A stretch of 64,000 bases of DNA, taken from NCBI GenBank assembly GCA_026874595.1, contig CM049317.1, forward strand, positions 56,430,118-56,494,117, written 5' to 3'. Position numbers and translations under genes: made by a program. Numbering within the stretch: position 1 is the first letter of the stretch; every line of letters starts with the position of its first letter. Under the pieces are notes generated by a model. The model worked only from the letters and a program-made list of their open reading frames with translations, was not told the origin of the DNA and did no database searches. The stretch is from Sipunculus nudus (Eukaryota; Annelida; Sipuncula; Golfingiida; Sipunculidae). Of this stretch, positions 37,840 to 49,878 are shown one piece after another.

Positions 37840-38300
37840 TGTAAAATTACAGGTGACAAGTTTATGAATTCTATATTATTTTTTTTTCCATATGTGAAAA
37901 ACTTATGATTTCATATTTGTTTTACCCCATGCAACAAACTTATAAAATTAACGCTAATTTAATCTTGTATGACCGGCTTAAGAATTACACAATATTATTT
38001 TACCACGAAACAAGTTAATGACTTTAAAACTAGTTTTACCAGTTAATGCATTGAACATTAGTTCTTCCATATATATCAAACTTTTCGGAAATTAACACTA
38101 GCTTTTACCACATATGACAGTTGTAAAAGAGTTAATACTTATTTAACATGAATGTGACATGTTTTTGCATCTTTAACATGAGATTTATCACATATGACTA
38201 GCAAATGCTATTAATGCTTGTTTTACCATTTATGACCATTAAGTTTGTGAATGTAACACTATATATAGTTTTAATATATGTGACGCCCCTTTTTGTTATA
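37840..38300. repeat. Degenerate tandem repeat, about 60-bp period
   Basis: The phrases TTTTACCACATATGAC, AAGTTAATGAC and TTAACACTAG recur in variant form at intervals of roughly 60 bases. Strongly diverged. Confidence 0.4.
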
Positions 38301-38865
38301 CCATATATGGCATGAAAGCTTAAATATATACGCATGAACCTCTATTTTTACAGTATATATATAACGCTAATGAATTAAATGGTATCATGTGCTCTGAATT
38401 TACATTTTTTCAAGGTTGATCAGGAAATGGATTTCGCATCAGATATCTATATCCGGGCATTAATATAAACCGTAATTCGTTTATAAACAAAAACCTCGAA
38501 AACGACCTAAACCTGGGTTTCGCAATGCAAATTTAAACGAAGTTACATTATGTTGTATTTCAAGGGTTATATATATATATACATGTATATATATACCCTC
38601 AATAGTAATATTGCCGCCCGAGGCGTGGCATTTCAAAGGGTGTTTTTTTAGTATTCTGTCAAACATTGCTTTTCGTTATGAGTACATTTTTGTAGCAGCT
38701 GCAAATTTAATCAAATTGTTTAATCAGAACAAGCCTTATGGCATTACCCTCTCATATTACAAATCGTCAGTCATGCAGAGCGAATTTTCGTTTTATTCTT
38801 GTCGCATGCTGGGGTCATAAAGGATCCCCTCATATTCTTTCTAAACTTTACGGTAACCGACAGCA
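38301..38865. other. AT-rich noncoding DNA
   Basis: Holds a small TA/CATG palindromic run near 38.57 kb. A 69-codon open frame at 38611 is not supported. Confidence 0.45.
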
Positions 38866-39250
38866 GATGGAGACACTACCAAATTATCCCAAAGAAGTAT
38901 TCAGGCTTCGCTACTTGTGACACCCTTTTATTCCCAGAAGCTTTCTGACTGGCGTAAGGCCCCCTCCCACGTTGTAGGCCTATTGATCAGGTTCGGCCGT
39001 TAGATCTGCTCACAGCTAATTAATTTTTGGCCTTATTTTCCACAGATCAAAGCGATGTCACGTTTTTTTTCTTTCTTTCCACAGGTAGACCCATAGCTGT
39101 GTATGCCGCGTCCTAGGAGACTTCCGTTGCAGCAGACGACAATTTGATCGCCCAACTGGCATGGCGCCAAGATGCATGGGTTCGCCATCACATCAAATTT
39201 TCCTGATACCGCCAAAGCTAATTCAGTCTCCGGCTAAAGCAAACATGAGC
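38866..39250. other. GC-richer unique island downstream of Hox2
   Basis: Contains GCTAATTAATTTT, GGCATGGCGCCAAG and AAGCTAATTCAG. A 60-codon Cys-containing frame on the minus strand (39033..39215) has no recognised domain or clear splice sites. Could be a conserved noncoding element. Confidence 0.3.
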
Positions 39251-39393
39251 TCACATCTTGGTTAAACAATCCCTTTGTATTTTGCCTGACTGTGTATCAT
39301 ATAACAACATTGATAACATATCACTTTTCACTCGGAAACACACCGTTAAATAGGCACCAAAACAGAAAATACTTTTACAAAATATTTACATAT

Positions 39394-39399
39394 TTTATT
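39394..39399 (-). promoter_or_regulatory. Candidate distal poly(A) signal of Hox2
   Basis: AATAAA on the minus strand within a locally UTR-like stretch, about 3.8 kb after the stop codon. If used, 39.4-43.2 kb would be a long 3' UTR containing two (TA)n tracts. This is inference only. Confidence 0.15.
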
Positions 39400-40097
39400 C
39401 AAATAAATTATGAGACACTGTACAAAATTGCAACGGTTTCCTCAGACCTTCAATACACAAATACAATATTTTATATTTCATATATAGTATGTATATCTCT
39501 CTGTCCCTATATAAGACAATATATACAAACAACATAGAGGACCCGTACACACATACAGAAACACCAGTATAATATATTCAGAAAGGGGGCCTGCCTGCTT
39601 ATGTGCTAAAAAGACCGTAGCGTACTTTGGGTGGAGCGAATCTCGCCCCGGCCTCACATACACAAACAACATCAAACAGTTTGGTTGGGGTGAGAATGGG
39701 AGCTCAGGGCAAGGGACGCGGCCAAGGCTAGCAGATCTAAAGCGTTAGATCTTTGATAATATATAGAGCTCCCCATCTCTCCGTGTGAATCGTTTCCCAT
39801 ACTGCCTACAAGCGTGGGTTAGTGCTATTTGCTACGTGAAGAAACTGATTTAGCATGGCTGTTTTTTTGCAAGTAAGTGACCTAGTAAATTCGCTTTGAC
39901 AGAACTCTAGGTAAACTTTATATCCTTTAAACACCCCTTTTTAAATAACTCATATAATTGTGTTTATATATAGATCTGTCTCTCCTTTACTGATTTATAA
40001 AGCATCAAGCCTGAAAGTGAAAGATAACCTTATGTCTCAGAAAGATTCAACACGTGTTTTTTGAAAGGCAGGGAAAGTTTGTCTCATAAGTAGATAC

Positions 40098-40099
<2 letters not shown>

Positions 40100-40161
<62 letters not shown>

Positions 40162-40181
40162 ATATATATATATATATATAT
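40100..40181. repeat. (TA)n microsatellite
   Basis: TA run of about 80 bases with one TGTG interruption. Confidence 0.95.
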
Positions 40182-40827
40182 CATAACAATTAACATGCTT
40201 TCATTAACTTGTGCACAATAAGCTTATTAGGGGGAGATCTTATCATGTGCATTAACATCTATCACATATAATTCAAAATTTCTGTATATCAGTAGAAATA
40301 AAATTAAAACACCTTTTTTTGGTGTATATCTTCTATTTTTCTTATCTACATTTTATTCACTTATAATAAGACGTCGGTAATATGTACCTTGTCCATAAGG
40401 ATTATCCAGTAGTTTATGTACACTCTGCATGGTTATATAGATATCTGTTTCTTGTATTGATCACCATTCAATCTTTAAAAAAAACCGCAAGTGTGCAATG
40501 TATCATTTATCAAATAATCTTTGCTATTCCAAGACAGAATTGTCTTAATATATGAATTATTAATCAAGTTAATTGATTTTATTAATATGTAGCAGTTTCA
40601 GACCTCAATCTGGTCGTGGTATGGATCTTCCACATACTGTACCATGCAACATACAAGGTGGACTTGAACTGTCTATTTATGTAAAACAAAGTGTGACGTA
40701 ACAAATGGTACATATAGACACTGTACCTACTTTATGAAACCAATACTTCACCTATATATGTGTGAAGGTTGTAATCTGTGCATACAGGCATGTAGCTGGT
40801 TGAATAAACATATACAAAACATTTAAC

Positions 40828-40831
<4 letters not shown>

Positions 40832-40891
<60 letters not shown>
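40832..40891. repeat. (TA)n microsatellite
   Basis: TA run of about 60 bases. Confidence 0.95.
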
Positions 40892-40894
<3 letters not shown>

Positions 40895-42088
40895 TCCTGG
40901 AAACCCCACAAGCTGAACTCTAATCACAAATAATTCCTGACATTGTTACATCTATTCCAAATATACAGAACAAAATTCACAGCCGTTGTAAATAAGAAAT
41001 AATAATATATAACAAACATTCATAAACCGGTTGGTTATACCGTATATAGCAATAGCTATCAGTGAATATCTATAGATTTACATATATATACATCCCTATA
41101 TATGCCATACACGGACAATATCTTGGGAAATATAAGATAAAAATGCACCCTGGTTTTCCGATAAAACCCTGATTAAATTACATGAATTATCTTTTTCAGG
41201 AAAATTCCTAAAACTCTCGTCCTATCAAACGTTAATTATTCAATTATATATACTAGTATATAATTTAATTAACATTCAAAGCATTATCACCGTCACCAAT
41301 CCTTAACTACATGACTGATATACCCAAGGTTAATACGATAATGTATTTTCAGAATATTCCATATTTTAGGATGGCTTTAATACATGTTGCCTGATTAGGA
41401 GAAATAGACTTAAAATTACCAAAAAAACAAATCAGGTACGAGGAGGCTGTTTGAATTCTCACACGGAATTTCCCGATGGCGTAAACAAACAACTATTTGT
41501 ACGGATGGACAAAGGATATTGAAGAACATGCGAAGTAAAGATCAGGAGTAGACGAAACACGAAGCAGTCTTCTTTATCGTTGACATCGGCAGGTGCTGAG
41601 AAGTACTTTATGGTGCTATTTACTTGAGGAGATCTACATGCTCAAAGCACGGTCCAAATAAAGTAAGATAACAGAAAATGATGATATCTCTAAAACATAA
41701 TTTTCAGCGTCAGTATTTTCAGGTATCAAGTAAATTTGTGCAGATATCTAAATGGAACATATACTTAAATTCTTCAGCAATCCTTTCCTTTAAAAGAAAA
41801 CTTTCCCCAAGATTACAGATAACAAATTTTCTCTATATGTGTTAGTTCAAGCTTGCATACACATTCGCTATAGCCTCCTGCAGCAGAACTTTATGAAGAA
41901 ACTGCTAAAGTTAATGTAATTCATAGCTCCCAGGCTCCAAGCTGATAACAGAAATATTAGTCCCTGGAACTAGTGCAATGCCTTTTGTATGGCAAGCATA
42001 AGCTATCTGAAGGACAAATTATTTACATGTTTGTATAAAGACTAAAATAGTTAATTGAGGCAAAATTAAAGGGTGGATTGTAGGATGC

Positions 42089-42168
42089 AAATGAATGAAT
42101 GCATGAATGAATGAATGAATGAATGAATGAATGAATGAATGAATGAATGAATGAATGAATGAATGAAT
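42089..42168. repeat. (AATG)n tetranucleotide microsatellite
   Basis: AATG repeated about 19 times with one GCATG variant. The Ser-Phe-Ile-His open frame on the minus strand is an artefact. Confidence 0.95.
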
Positions 42169-43017
42169 GGTGCTGCTCATGATGTTGTTGATTATGATGA
42201 TAATCACAATAATGATAATTTTAAAAAATTAATGCTGGTGATAGATTTAAAGAAAGCCAATAGCATACATTTTGGCCTACATATAAGCAAAAATATGGTG
42301 ACCTCCAGTTTCCAAAACGATAACTTAGCATGTTTGAAAAAAAAAATCATATGGCAGACAAAAGTGAATAAACCTCTTACATAAGCAATGAGAAAAGAAA
42401 TTACATGGATTTTCAGGTGAATTTAAAAAAAGTTTGGATAATAGAGCCTGCTGTTCTCGTAGTCCATTTTGCTGAAATGTCGTGCACATTTAGAGGAAAT
42501 CTGCATCACATATCTAGATTTTTAATACATTCATTAGAGAGAAATAAAATGCTAAAGACCTGCCCAGGAAAATAAAAGTTTCGAAGGTGTACAAAAATTC
42601 GAAAAGGCTGAACATAGGAATGCTAATTTTCAGAATGAACAAACATAAAAATATTTAAAACAACCCAAGTGTTAAATAAGAAAAACTATAACCTAAACGA
42701 AATAAAGAAATTAATAAAGACACAGAGAGAAATTTAGGTATTTAAAAGTGCAATTCTACCTTTATGCAGTGAATGCATGCAGGCACCGGGAATTTTTTGG
42801 AAATATAAACGTATACCCACTATAATCGAATTATAATTTAAACCAAATTTAAACAATGATACGTTTGTGTCTATATATACGTTGATGACAAAAGTATCAC
42901 GCTATACATGCGCTACTTTTTGGAACTGATCAGTAATTTTGAAACACAATGAATACAATTATTATGACATGACTTTTTCAGTGATAACTTTAACCAACGT
43001 ATAGACTTAGACCCACA

Positions 43018-43023
43018 TTTATT
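43018..43023 (-). promoter_or_regulatory. Candidate proximal poly(A) signal of Hox2
   Basis: AATAAA on the minus strand about 160 bases after the stop codon. It would give a short 3' UTR. The hexamer is common in AT-rich DNA, so this is only a candidate. Confidence 0.25.
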
Positions 43024-43180
43024 TCTAACATATGTTATTATATGAACAATTAATCGACTGATCGATGCATTTCTGGCAATGTATTAACTGTTACGTTACA
43101 TATGTACCTCTATATGTGGATTTAATATAGGGGTATACATAATTTGTTTAATAAAAGCACCAAATAAGGAATATTCATTA
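43024..43180 (-). other. Hox2 proximal 3' UTR (inferred)
   Basis: AT-rich sequence directly downstream of the Hox2 stop. No other gene is seen before the next possible poly(A) signal. Confidence 0.4.
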
Positions 43181-44871
43181 TCAGGTCATTTGGAAATATT
43201 CAGTCTGTTGTAGTATTTCACTAAAACCTGTAAAATTCGACCCTGTGTTACGGTTGGTGTCTGACACCGTGCCGTTCATATCATATTGGTTGTAGTGCGG
43301 AGTTTCACAAGCCCCGTATGAGTTAGTTAATCCATAGTCACCCATGCCAGAACAATCATTGTCTGCTACTTGCTGGCTGGCATATATCTGGGGTGGATTC
43401 AAACTGCTACTGTAATAATCCGACGTCTGGCCAGAGAATTCTTGAATATTTTGACAGCCATTGTTCACTCCGTATTGGTTGTACATCTGCGGAGAACATT
43501 CACTGCCGCTGTAACTGTTCGAGTAGCTCCCGTCATTTGCATATCCGTTGCTATGGCCCCGGTCATGTGACTCATCCGTGTAATTATAGCCCATAGAGGC
43601 TGTTTGATGTTGAACCAGCCTCGTTTGGAAATTTGCCTCGTAGTGTAAAGTACCTTGATTAGGGGTTTGTGGGTAACCGTTTGCATTTCCGCTTCCGCCA
43701 GTGACGTAATCCATATCGCTGGCGCCAACCATGTTTTGAGCGTTATACGAGTTCGAGGCTTGGTATTGAAAGTTTTGTTGAGAATAGGGCGAGGAGGACT
43801 GTTGGGAAATCCGGCTATTTGTGCACGAATACGTGTTTCCGTTATGGGAGTGTTTGTCCGGCCCTACGCCTAACCCTGGAGAAAACGTTCCCTGCGCTAC
43901 CCCGGGGTTGTTCAGAGGTTGTGATGTCATCGAGGGCACCACCCCGACCTGAGGCGACTGACCATGCGGTGGGTAAGAGTACGGACTTCGAGTACGCCCC
44001 GTCGGGAGCGCGTGCGAGGTACTTGTGGAGACGCTGGAACATGGAGGCTGCAGCTGGGAATGGGTGGCGCCATCTCGCGGAGGATGAGGCTGAAGTGTGG
44101 GGGGCTGCGGTGTCACAGGAATACTAGAGCTACAAGTGTCACTGGAACTCACAGCCACCTCCGCATCACTCATTTTATCAAGGTCAAGGTCGTGTGGCAA
44201 CTGGGGCAGCATTTGCTGGGTTTTTATGACATCATTACTAATAACAGGCGCCGATTTCTTCTGCCGTTTTCGGTTACTGGGCCGATTTACGGGCTTTAAC
44301 TCGATTGGCTCCCCTATGTCTGTATCGATGTCCGGCTCGAGTTTTTCATTTTTACACTCCGTGTTTCGCGGGGGTGACTCCACCTTTTCTATATTATCCC
44401 CTGCCATTTCCTCTTTCTCTTCTATGTCTTTTTCCGGAGTGCAGGTTTTCAGGTCGTTTTCGTTGATCTCCATTCCGGAGTCGTGATCGTCCTTGACCTT
44501 GACCCTTTCCGGTGAACTTCCTTTTTCCTCCTCGTCATCGCTGGTTTCTTTGTCCTCTGTAGGGGTCGTGCTGTCCACCTTAGGGCTGCCAGGGGACATA
44601 TTATCGTCCGACTTGCTGCCCTCTTGGTCGGAACCTATTTTTGACTGCGTTTGCCTCTTGTATTTCATCCTTCGGTTTTGAAACCATACTTTGACCTGTC
44701 TCTCGGTCAGATCCAAAGCCGCTGCAATCTCGATCCTGCGCGGACGACACAGGTACTTGTTGAAATGGAATTCTTTCTCCAGCTCCAATAGTTGTGTGTT
44801 GGTATAAGCCGTGCGAAGCCGCCTCGGCTGACCAGATGTAGCAGCGCTTGATCCATGGCCACCCGGATAAG
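43181..44871 (-). CDS. Hox2: Hox2/proboscipedia, homeodomain-containing exon (partial gene, 3' coding exon)
   Basis: Anterior Hox transcription factor, nuclear and DNA-binding. The exon gives 562 complete codons to a stop at 43181. The homeodomain is residues 15-74 of the exon and carries [32 protein letters not shown] and [16 protein letters not shown], the signature of Hox2/pb rather than Hox1, Hox3 or Gsx. It is followed by an acidic Ser/Glu/Lys-rich stretch, a basic NRKRQKK segment (possible second NLS), a Pro/Ser/Thr-rich region, and a long Ser/Asn/Tyr/Gln/Gly-rich tail ending in EYFQMT. The reading frame stays open upstream of the in-frame TTG at 44788, which lies inside the homeodomain and is not a start. 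The exon begins at 44871 after a good acceptor, in phase 1. Exon 1, which should carry the N terminus and YPWM hexapeptide, was not found in the window. No frameshift is seen. Confidence 0.95.
44648..44827 (-). other. Hox2: Homeodomain of Hox2 (60 residues)
   Basis: Complete 60-residue homeodomain starting at the Pro of PRRLRTAY and ending at KRQT. R5, Q50, N51 and R53, the usual minor- and major-groove contacts, are present, as is the WFQNRR recognition-helix core. Position 56 is Tyr (MKYKRQT), where the arthropod and vertebrate Hox2 proteins I know have His. Length and all helix-forming positions are normal. Confidence 0.95.
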
Positions 44872-44900
44872 CTGAAATGATAGAGGAAAAAAATTATTTA
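44872..44900 (-). other. Splice acceptor of the Hox2 homeodomain exon
   Basis: On the minus strand a T-rich polypyrimidine tract (TTTTTTTCCTCTATCA) leads into TTTCAG, and the exon starts with C at 44871. The frame needs one base from the previous exon (phase 1). Position, 14 codons plus a split codon before the homeodomain, matches the conserved Hox intron between hexapeptide and homeodomain. Confidence 0.8.
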
Positions 44901-45419
44901 AGCGTTTATTAAAGGACACTGTAAACGTATTACATCAAAGGAGTTTCAGCAGTTTAAAAAAAAAATCTTCATGATTCCGGATTTTAGTACAGTCGTTTTG
45001 TAATATAACATTGATGTAATAACTGACTTGGAAAGCTGAATCTGACAACTTTTACGGTGGAAGTAAAATACATATGTATCGTTATATTAAAAATATTTCA
45101 ATTTATATTATACATTTAGGCAGCATAAAATTTTGTGTCAATATTTTGCAACTGAAATTGAACATACTTTAAAATATGTTTTTTTAAGAATGATATATAT
45201 ACAAATACGGTATACTATAGGGTATACGCTATATTATTAAAAATATAATAAAATATGCCCATGCAGGTGATGAAAACGTGGTAGCAAATTTCAATTGGTA
45301 ATGCTAGCTGATTAGGGATAGATTCATTGAAAGACATCAAAATTGCATATGTGGATAAAAATGTTAAAGGAATTCATTCAGGTGTTAAAATAACATGGGA
45401 AGGCAGATGGTGAAAAACC

Positions 45420-45665
45420 AAAAAAGCAAGACAGGGACTGAGGCCAGAGGACTTGTGAGAGACCGCCGGGCGCGCCGTGTGCGGGCTGTAGCCTTGTCAA
45501 TCCGTATTAACTATGGCTATTCACGACAGCCGCCCTCCCCATGTGTGTAGGTATACCACCCTGAAGCAAACACGCGTTACCATGGTGATTGTCAAGATGT
45601 AACGGACAGAAAGCTACACCCGACCCGGCAACCTGATCAAGAGACTGTTACCTATCGCTGACTGG
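45420..45665. promoter_or_regulatory. GC-rich island upstream of the Hox2 homeodomain exon (possible enhancer)
   Basis: Unique, GC-richer sequence (GACCGCCGGGCGCGCC, ACCCGACCCGGCAACC) about 0.6 kb upstream of the exon. TTGTCAATCC (45494..45503) is the reverse complement of a GATTGACA Pbx-Meis-type core, and a similar GATTGTCAAG lies about 90 bases on. No coding signal. Regulatory role is inferred. Confidence 0.4.
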
Positions 45666-45849
45666 CCTGTATTAGAGACTGCCAGTTACAAAGGAATAAA
45701 ATAGACAATATTATATATATTAATCATAATCATCCTCATTTCGCGACTTCCTTTCCTGATTCTTCAATATTTGTATATTCCACATTCTCTCCTCATCTGG
45801 GTATATATAATTATTATGTGTATTGCGTTTTTCAATGTGAATGTTTTTG

Positions 45850-45950
45850 CGTGAGAGATAGAGAGACAGAGAATGAGAGAGAAAGAGAGATAAAAAGAGA
45901 AATAAAAAGAGAGATAAATTAAGTAAGAGACGCAGAGAGACAGGGACAGA
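45850..45950. repeat. GA-rich tract
   Basis: Imperfect GAGAGA/AAAGAGA sequence. Confidence 0.85.
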
Positions 45951-47089
45951 AAAAAATAGCTGAGTGATGCCAAGTGTATACCGATTACACGTTTTTTATT
46001 CGACTCTGATTTGTGGGATATTTGTTCATGTTTTCGTTTTGTTCTTTTTTCTCCACTATTCTTTAGAACTCTAAATAAAAAGTCTTCTATTAGATATTTG
46101 GCCATTAATTTATTAAATCTTATTAAAAGCGTTCTTTGGCATGTTACCAATGTGAATGAGGGAATCAAAAGTATTAGGAATCCCATGAAAGAATTTTTTT
46201 CTAATAATATAGTATAAACGCATCATCATTATCATCATCACCAGAATTATCATAATAATAACAATTTTCTTTATACAATTAAGGAAATTGATAATGGTTC
46301 AAAGTAATCATTTAAAAATACACGAGTTATTATCAATATATTAACGACACATTTTAAATATCTATCGGCCACTAGTATTTTATTTTTTTAACTAGTTTTA
46401 CATATCCAATACTTCACAAAATATTTCACTAAATATTGATTAGCTATTTCGTAATTTGCATTTAGCTCTTAAGCACAGAAGACGAAAAATGCTTTTAACA
46501 TGCAGGGTAGGTAAAAATTTGTCGTAGCAGACCATGTCCTTTTGTTATACCAATTGTCCAGGTCAAGGTCAGAAAATGTACAAACCAATTACATCTGACG
46601 GATAGTGACAGGCTGCATACGTCATGGCAAAATAGTCAGGCATGTAGGTCAAAGGTCACTTAGCCGTCGGAACCCAAGACCAGTTAACACAAGACTATGA
46701 TTACTTACTAAGACTAACGGAAAAGAATGACCAATTTCACTTCAAAATTCATGAAAATCTATAGTCATAAGTCATGATTTTTGTCCGGAATAAATGTGTT
46801 ATTATGACCATAAAGTACTAGTATATGTTATATGTTAATATATGTTATATAGAGTGGTATTTTGTCATTAAAATTAAACCCTAAAAACAGTTATTTAATG
46901 CTTAATATATGATACCATGTACTGTATAATAATTATTCTCTTAATTGAGTAGTCTATTATATAAAAAAGCTTAACTCATTTTTACGCATATTTAAAAAAA
47001 TAAGATTAATTTTATATCCCCACGTATTGGGCGATTCTAACTGCTTGCATGTATGCATCGGTAACATGTCAAGTGTATAAACATATATC

Positions 47090-47096
<7 letters not shown>
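45951..47096. other. AT-rich noncoding DNA
   Basis: Includes a short TCATCA/ATAATA run near 46.22 kb. No gene. The 140-codon frame at 45764..46186 is mostly the GA tract in translation. Confidence 0.55.

Positions 47097-47132
<36 letters not shown>
47097..47132. repeat. (TA)n microsatellite
   Basis: TA run of about 36 bases. Confidence 0.95.
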
Positions 47133-47136
<4 letters not shown>

Positions 47137-47714
47137 CATGAACTTGTAAACCTGTGCAAGCATTAAATACAATAATGACGTGATGATGAACAGAAAAGGG
47201 AAATTTAAATGAGCACAAAACTAATTTATCCCTTTGGCTGTGATATTTTATACAATAATGTATTTAAATTCAAATATAATCAAACCCAATGTGTATAGTT
47301 ATTTCATTAATATAACCCTCTTCAATCATGTGAATATTAACTTTTAATATTATTCAATAATGACGTACACACAGAACAAATACTTTGTTATGCAATAGAT
47401 AACATAAATGACTTTTCAATTTCGTGAAAGCGCATGCATATGAACAATTACGGTAATTCATAAAAATAATAGGTTAGTTGTAAGTAATCTTAATATATCT
47501 TAATAAGAATGTTACCGCAAAATGTAAATTTAAGGTACAATAAAGGAATTTTATATGATCATTCTTTAAATTCAATTCTTATATTTATAATTAAAAATTT
47601 AAATTATGAAACACTTTAGGAATGATAAAAAAGTAATATATTGAAAGAATTATTTGTCAAATATAATGTATATTGTTTGTATATATAATATTTTGTATAT
47701 TAATTATATATTAG

Positions 47715-47746
<32 letters not shown>

Positions 47747-49095
47747 AATACATAATATATTCGCTGAATAAATAGTAAAGTTTGATTCTTTTCTTAACTG
47801 ACCCTTTTAGAAAATTAATGTTCTAATTAAAGTATAAAAACACAGGAAGTTCACAAGTCATTTAAAAGTAAGCTTTTTATATATTATATTAATTATATAA
47901 TCCATAATTCGATTAGAATGATGCTTTCTTTAAATGTCAAGAACCTTAGTTTTGAAATAGACGGTGCCCAAATATAACTAGGTATTACAGTACATACCGT
48001 TTTCAGTATAGAAATATCACCCATGATGTCATATTTTTGATAATAACATTTATGTTTAAATATTTTTAAAGATAAATTTTAAAAAATGAAAACCTGAAAA
48101 ATATATGATTGTTTGATACTTTATTCGGTTTATTAAGAATAAAATTAATAATCGGTCCCTGGATGTAATAAAGATGGGATACCATGTTTGTTGTAGATAA
48201 AGTTTCAAAACACCGGTTTTGGTTTGTGGTGTCTCTCACCAGATGGCGCCACAAGGTGATAAACCAGACTGCCCTCCGTTGCATTGACATCATATTGTTT
48301 ATATACACGAAATATTCCGTCTAGTCCAAGTTCAAGGGCAAACATATACTATTCCTTCAAATTTAAGGGACTCTCTGACACGGAAATTGCTTTAGGCTTT
48401 GGGATTTGTATTTAACTTCAGATTTCCCTGTCTTATTTATTCTAATGATAATGTTTTTATTTTATCATTTTTCCAGTTTTACTAATGATTTTACTTTCCA
48501 CTAGAGAGTGTTCCACATATGAATATCCATGAAAATTTTGAATCTTTTTCTATAATGACAGATCAGTTCCAAAAAAATTAAGTTGCAATGGATGATTGAG
48601 GCATAAGCCTTATTAAGTAGAATAAAAAAAATTTGCAAAATATTTGAGTAATTTATAAATATCAATATTTGAAAAAATTCTCAACGCAATTGATGAAGGT
48701 TAATGTCACTGATCACATGCTAAAACAACTACAATGACAAGCTGTGGATTGGTTGTTTAGTGTCATAAATATTCTGCCAAATAATTAACCAGATTAATTA
48801 ATTAAGCCTTATAATGAAGAACCAGAAGGCTGCAAAATGAACATTTTTTATGTTATTTATGTTTTGTTATTTTTTGCTTTACATCTCATATTAGGCCTTT
48901 GGTCCCGAATTAACTTTAATATCAAACTGTGTGATAATATTTAAATTTAACAGAATAATTGTTAGATTTCAATGGGCACTGGAGGAATAGACTATAAAAA
49001 GCACAAACTTGGAACCTCTTTTTGTCTCGATTATTATGATTCCGTCGTATTTTGGTTACCAGCCTTGTATATGCTGATGACATGCCATAGACCGA
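47133..49095. other. Very AT-rich noncoding DNA
   Basis: Broken TATATA runs at about 47.69-47.76 kb; otherwise nothing recognised. Confidence 0.6.
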
Positions 49096-49232
49096 GGGCC
49101 CGTATTGTAATCTACGCGGCCATCCCCGGGGCCCCCCAGCTCAAGATAGCGTGACTCACGCTCAACCGTCCCCTCCCCCCGGGAACACCGCCAGGCTAAA
49201 CTGACCTCCCAACCGTATAACAACACGGGCCC
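49096..49232. mobile_element. Small GGGCCCGT inverted-repeat element
   Basis: 137 bp, GC-rich. GGGCCCGTATTGT at the left and ACAACACGGGCCC at the right are near-perfect inverted repeats. The interior contains CATCCCCGGGGCCCCCC and a GCGTGACTCACGC hairpin. MITE-like, no coding capacity. Confidence 0.45.
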
Positions 49233-49301
49233 CCTACTGCAACTCCATCCATTCCTCTTTCATTGTATATGCATATTCGTGTTTTTTTATGATTGAACTT
49301 A

Positions 49302-49308
<7 letters not shown>

Positions 49309-49354
<46 letters not shown>
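49309..49354. repeat. (TA)n microsatellite followed by GA-rich tract
   Basis: TA run of about 46 bases, then GAGAGATAGAGAGAAAAG and GACAGATAGACA variants to about 49470. Confidence 0.95.
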
Positions 49355-49360
<6 letters not shown>

Positions 49361-49721
49361 GAGAGAGAGATAGAGAGAAAAGAAAGAAAGAAAGAAAGGG
49401 AGAAAGACAGTGACAGATAGACAAACAGGCAGATAGACAGAGAAACAGAGATAGGCAGACAAATGAATAAACAGACCCATCTGTAGTCCAACTTTATAAT
49501 TTCAAAAACAGTTTTCGAGGATTTCAAAGTACTCTTCAGCCAACTATACAAATCTCACATGAAAAAAAGCGTGGCATGAATTTCTGAATCTTTGCATCTT
49601 CTCCTGTATCAAAACTTCCAACTGACTGGAAAACGCAATATAATTGTGGTTAAAGAAAGCTAAACATCGGGGTCAGTGCAAAAAGTGCAATGACCGCTTC
49701 AAAAATTCATGATGAAATGTT

Positions 49722-49790
49722 ATGGCGTAGCCTAGTGGTAAGGGGGTTGGTTTACGGAGAGGAAGGTACCAGGTTCGAATCTCGCCAGTG
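49722..49790 (+). other. tRNA-like sequence (SINE head or tRNA pseudogene)
   Basis: TAGCCTAGTGG (49728..49738) matches the Pol III box A consensus, and GGTTCGAATCT (49772..49782) matches box B in 10 of 11 bases. TGGCG near the 5' side can pair with CGCCA after box B. The anticodon arm is poor. A SINE head or decayed tRNA is more likely than a working tRNA gene. No clear tail was seen. Confidence 0.55.
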
Positions 49791-49878
49791 TTTCAGTGGT
49801 ATATAACTTAAGAAAATGTTATATATGATCACTTTCTTTCTGTGCAACCAACAGGCGAAAGATCTCTCCTTTAAAATA

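Larger units (their letters stand above)
39400..43017. other. AT-rich sequence between Hox2 and the satellite side; possible long 3' UTR
   Basis: No open frame worth calling. Holds two long TA tracts, an (AATG)n tract and a forkhead-type GTAAACAAACA near 41481. Part could be 3' UTR if the distal poly(A) signal is real. Confidence 0.4.

Noticed and set aside
39033-39215. Cys-containing 60-codon frame as an exon
   Set aside because: No recognised family and no matching exon on either side; reported only as a GC-richer island.
44786-44788. TTG as the translation start of the homeodomain protein
   Set aside because: It lies inside the homeodomain. The frame continues upstream to a splice acceptor at 44872.
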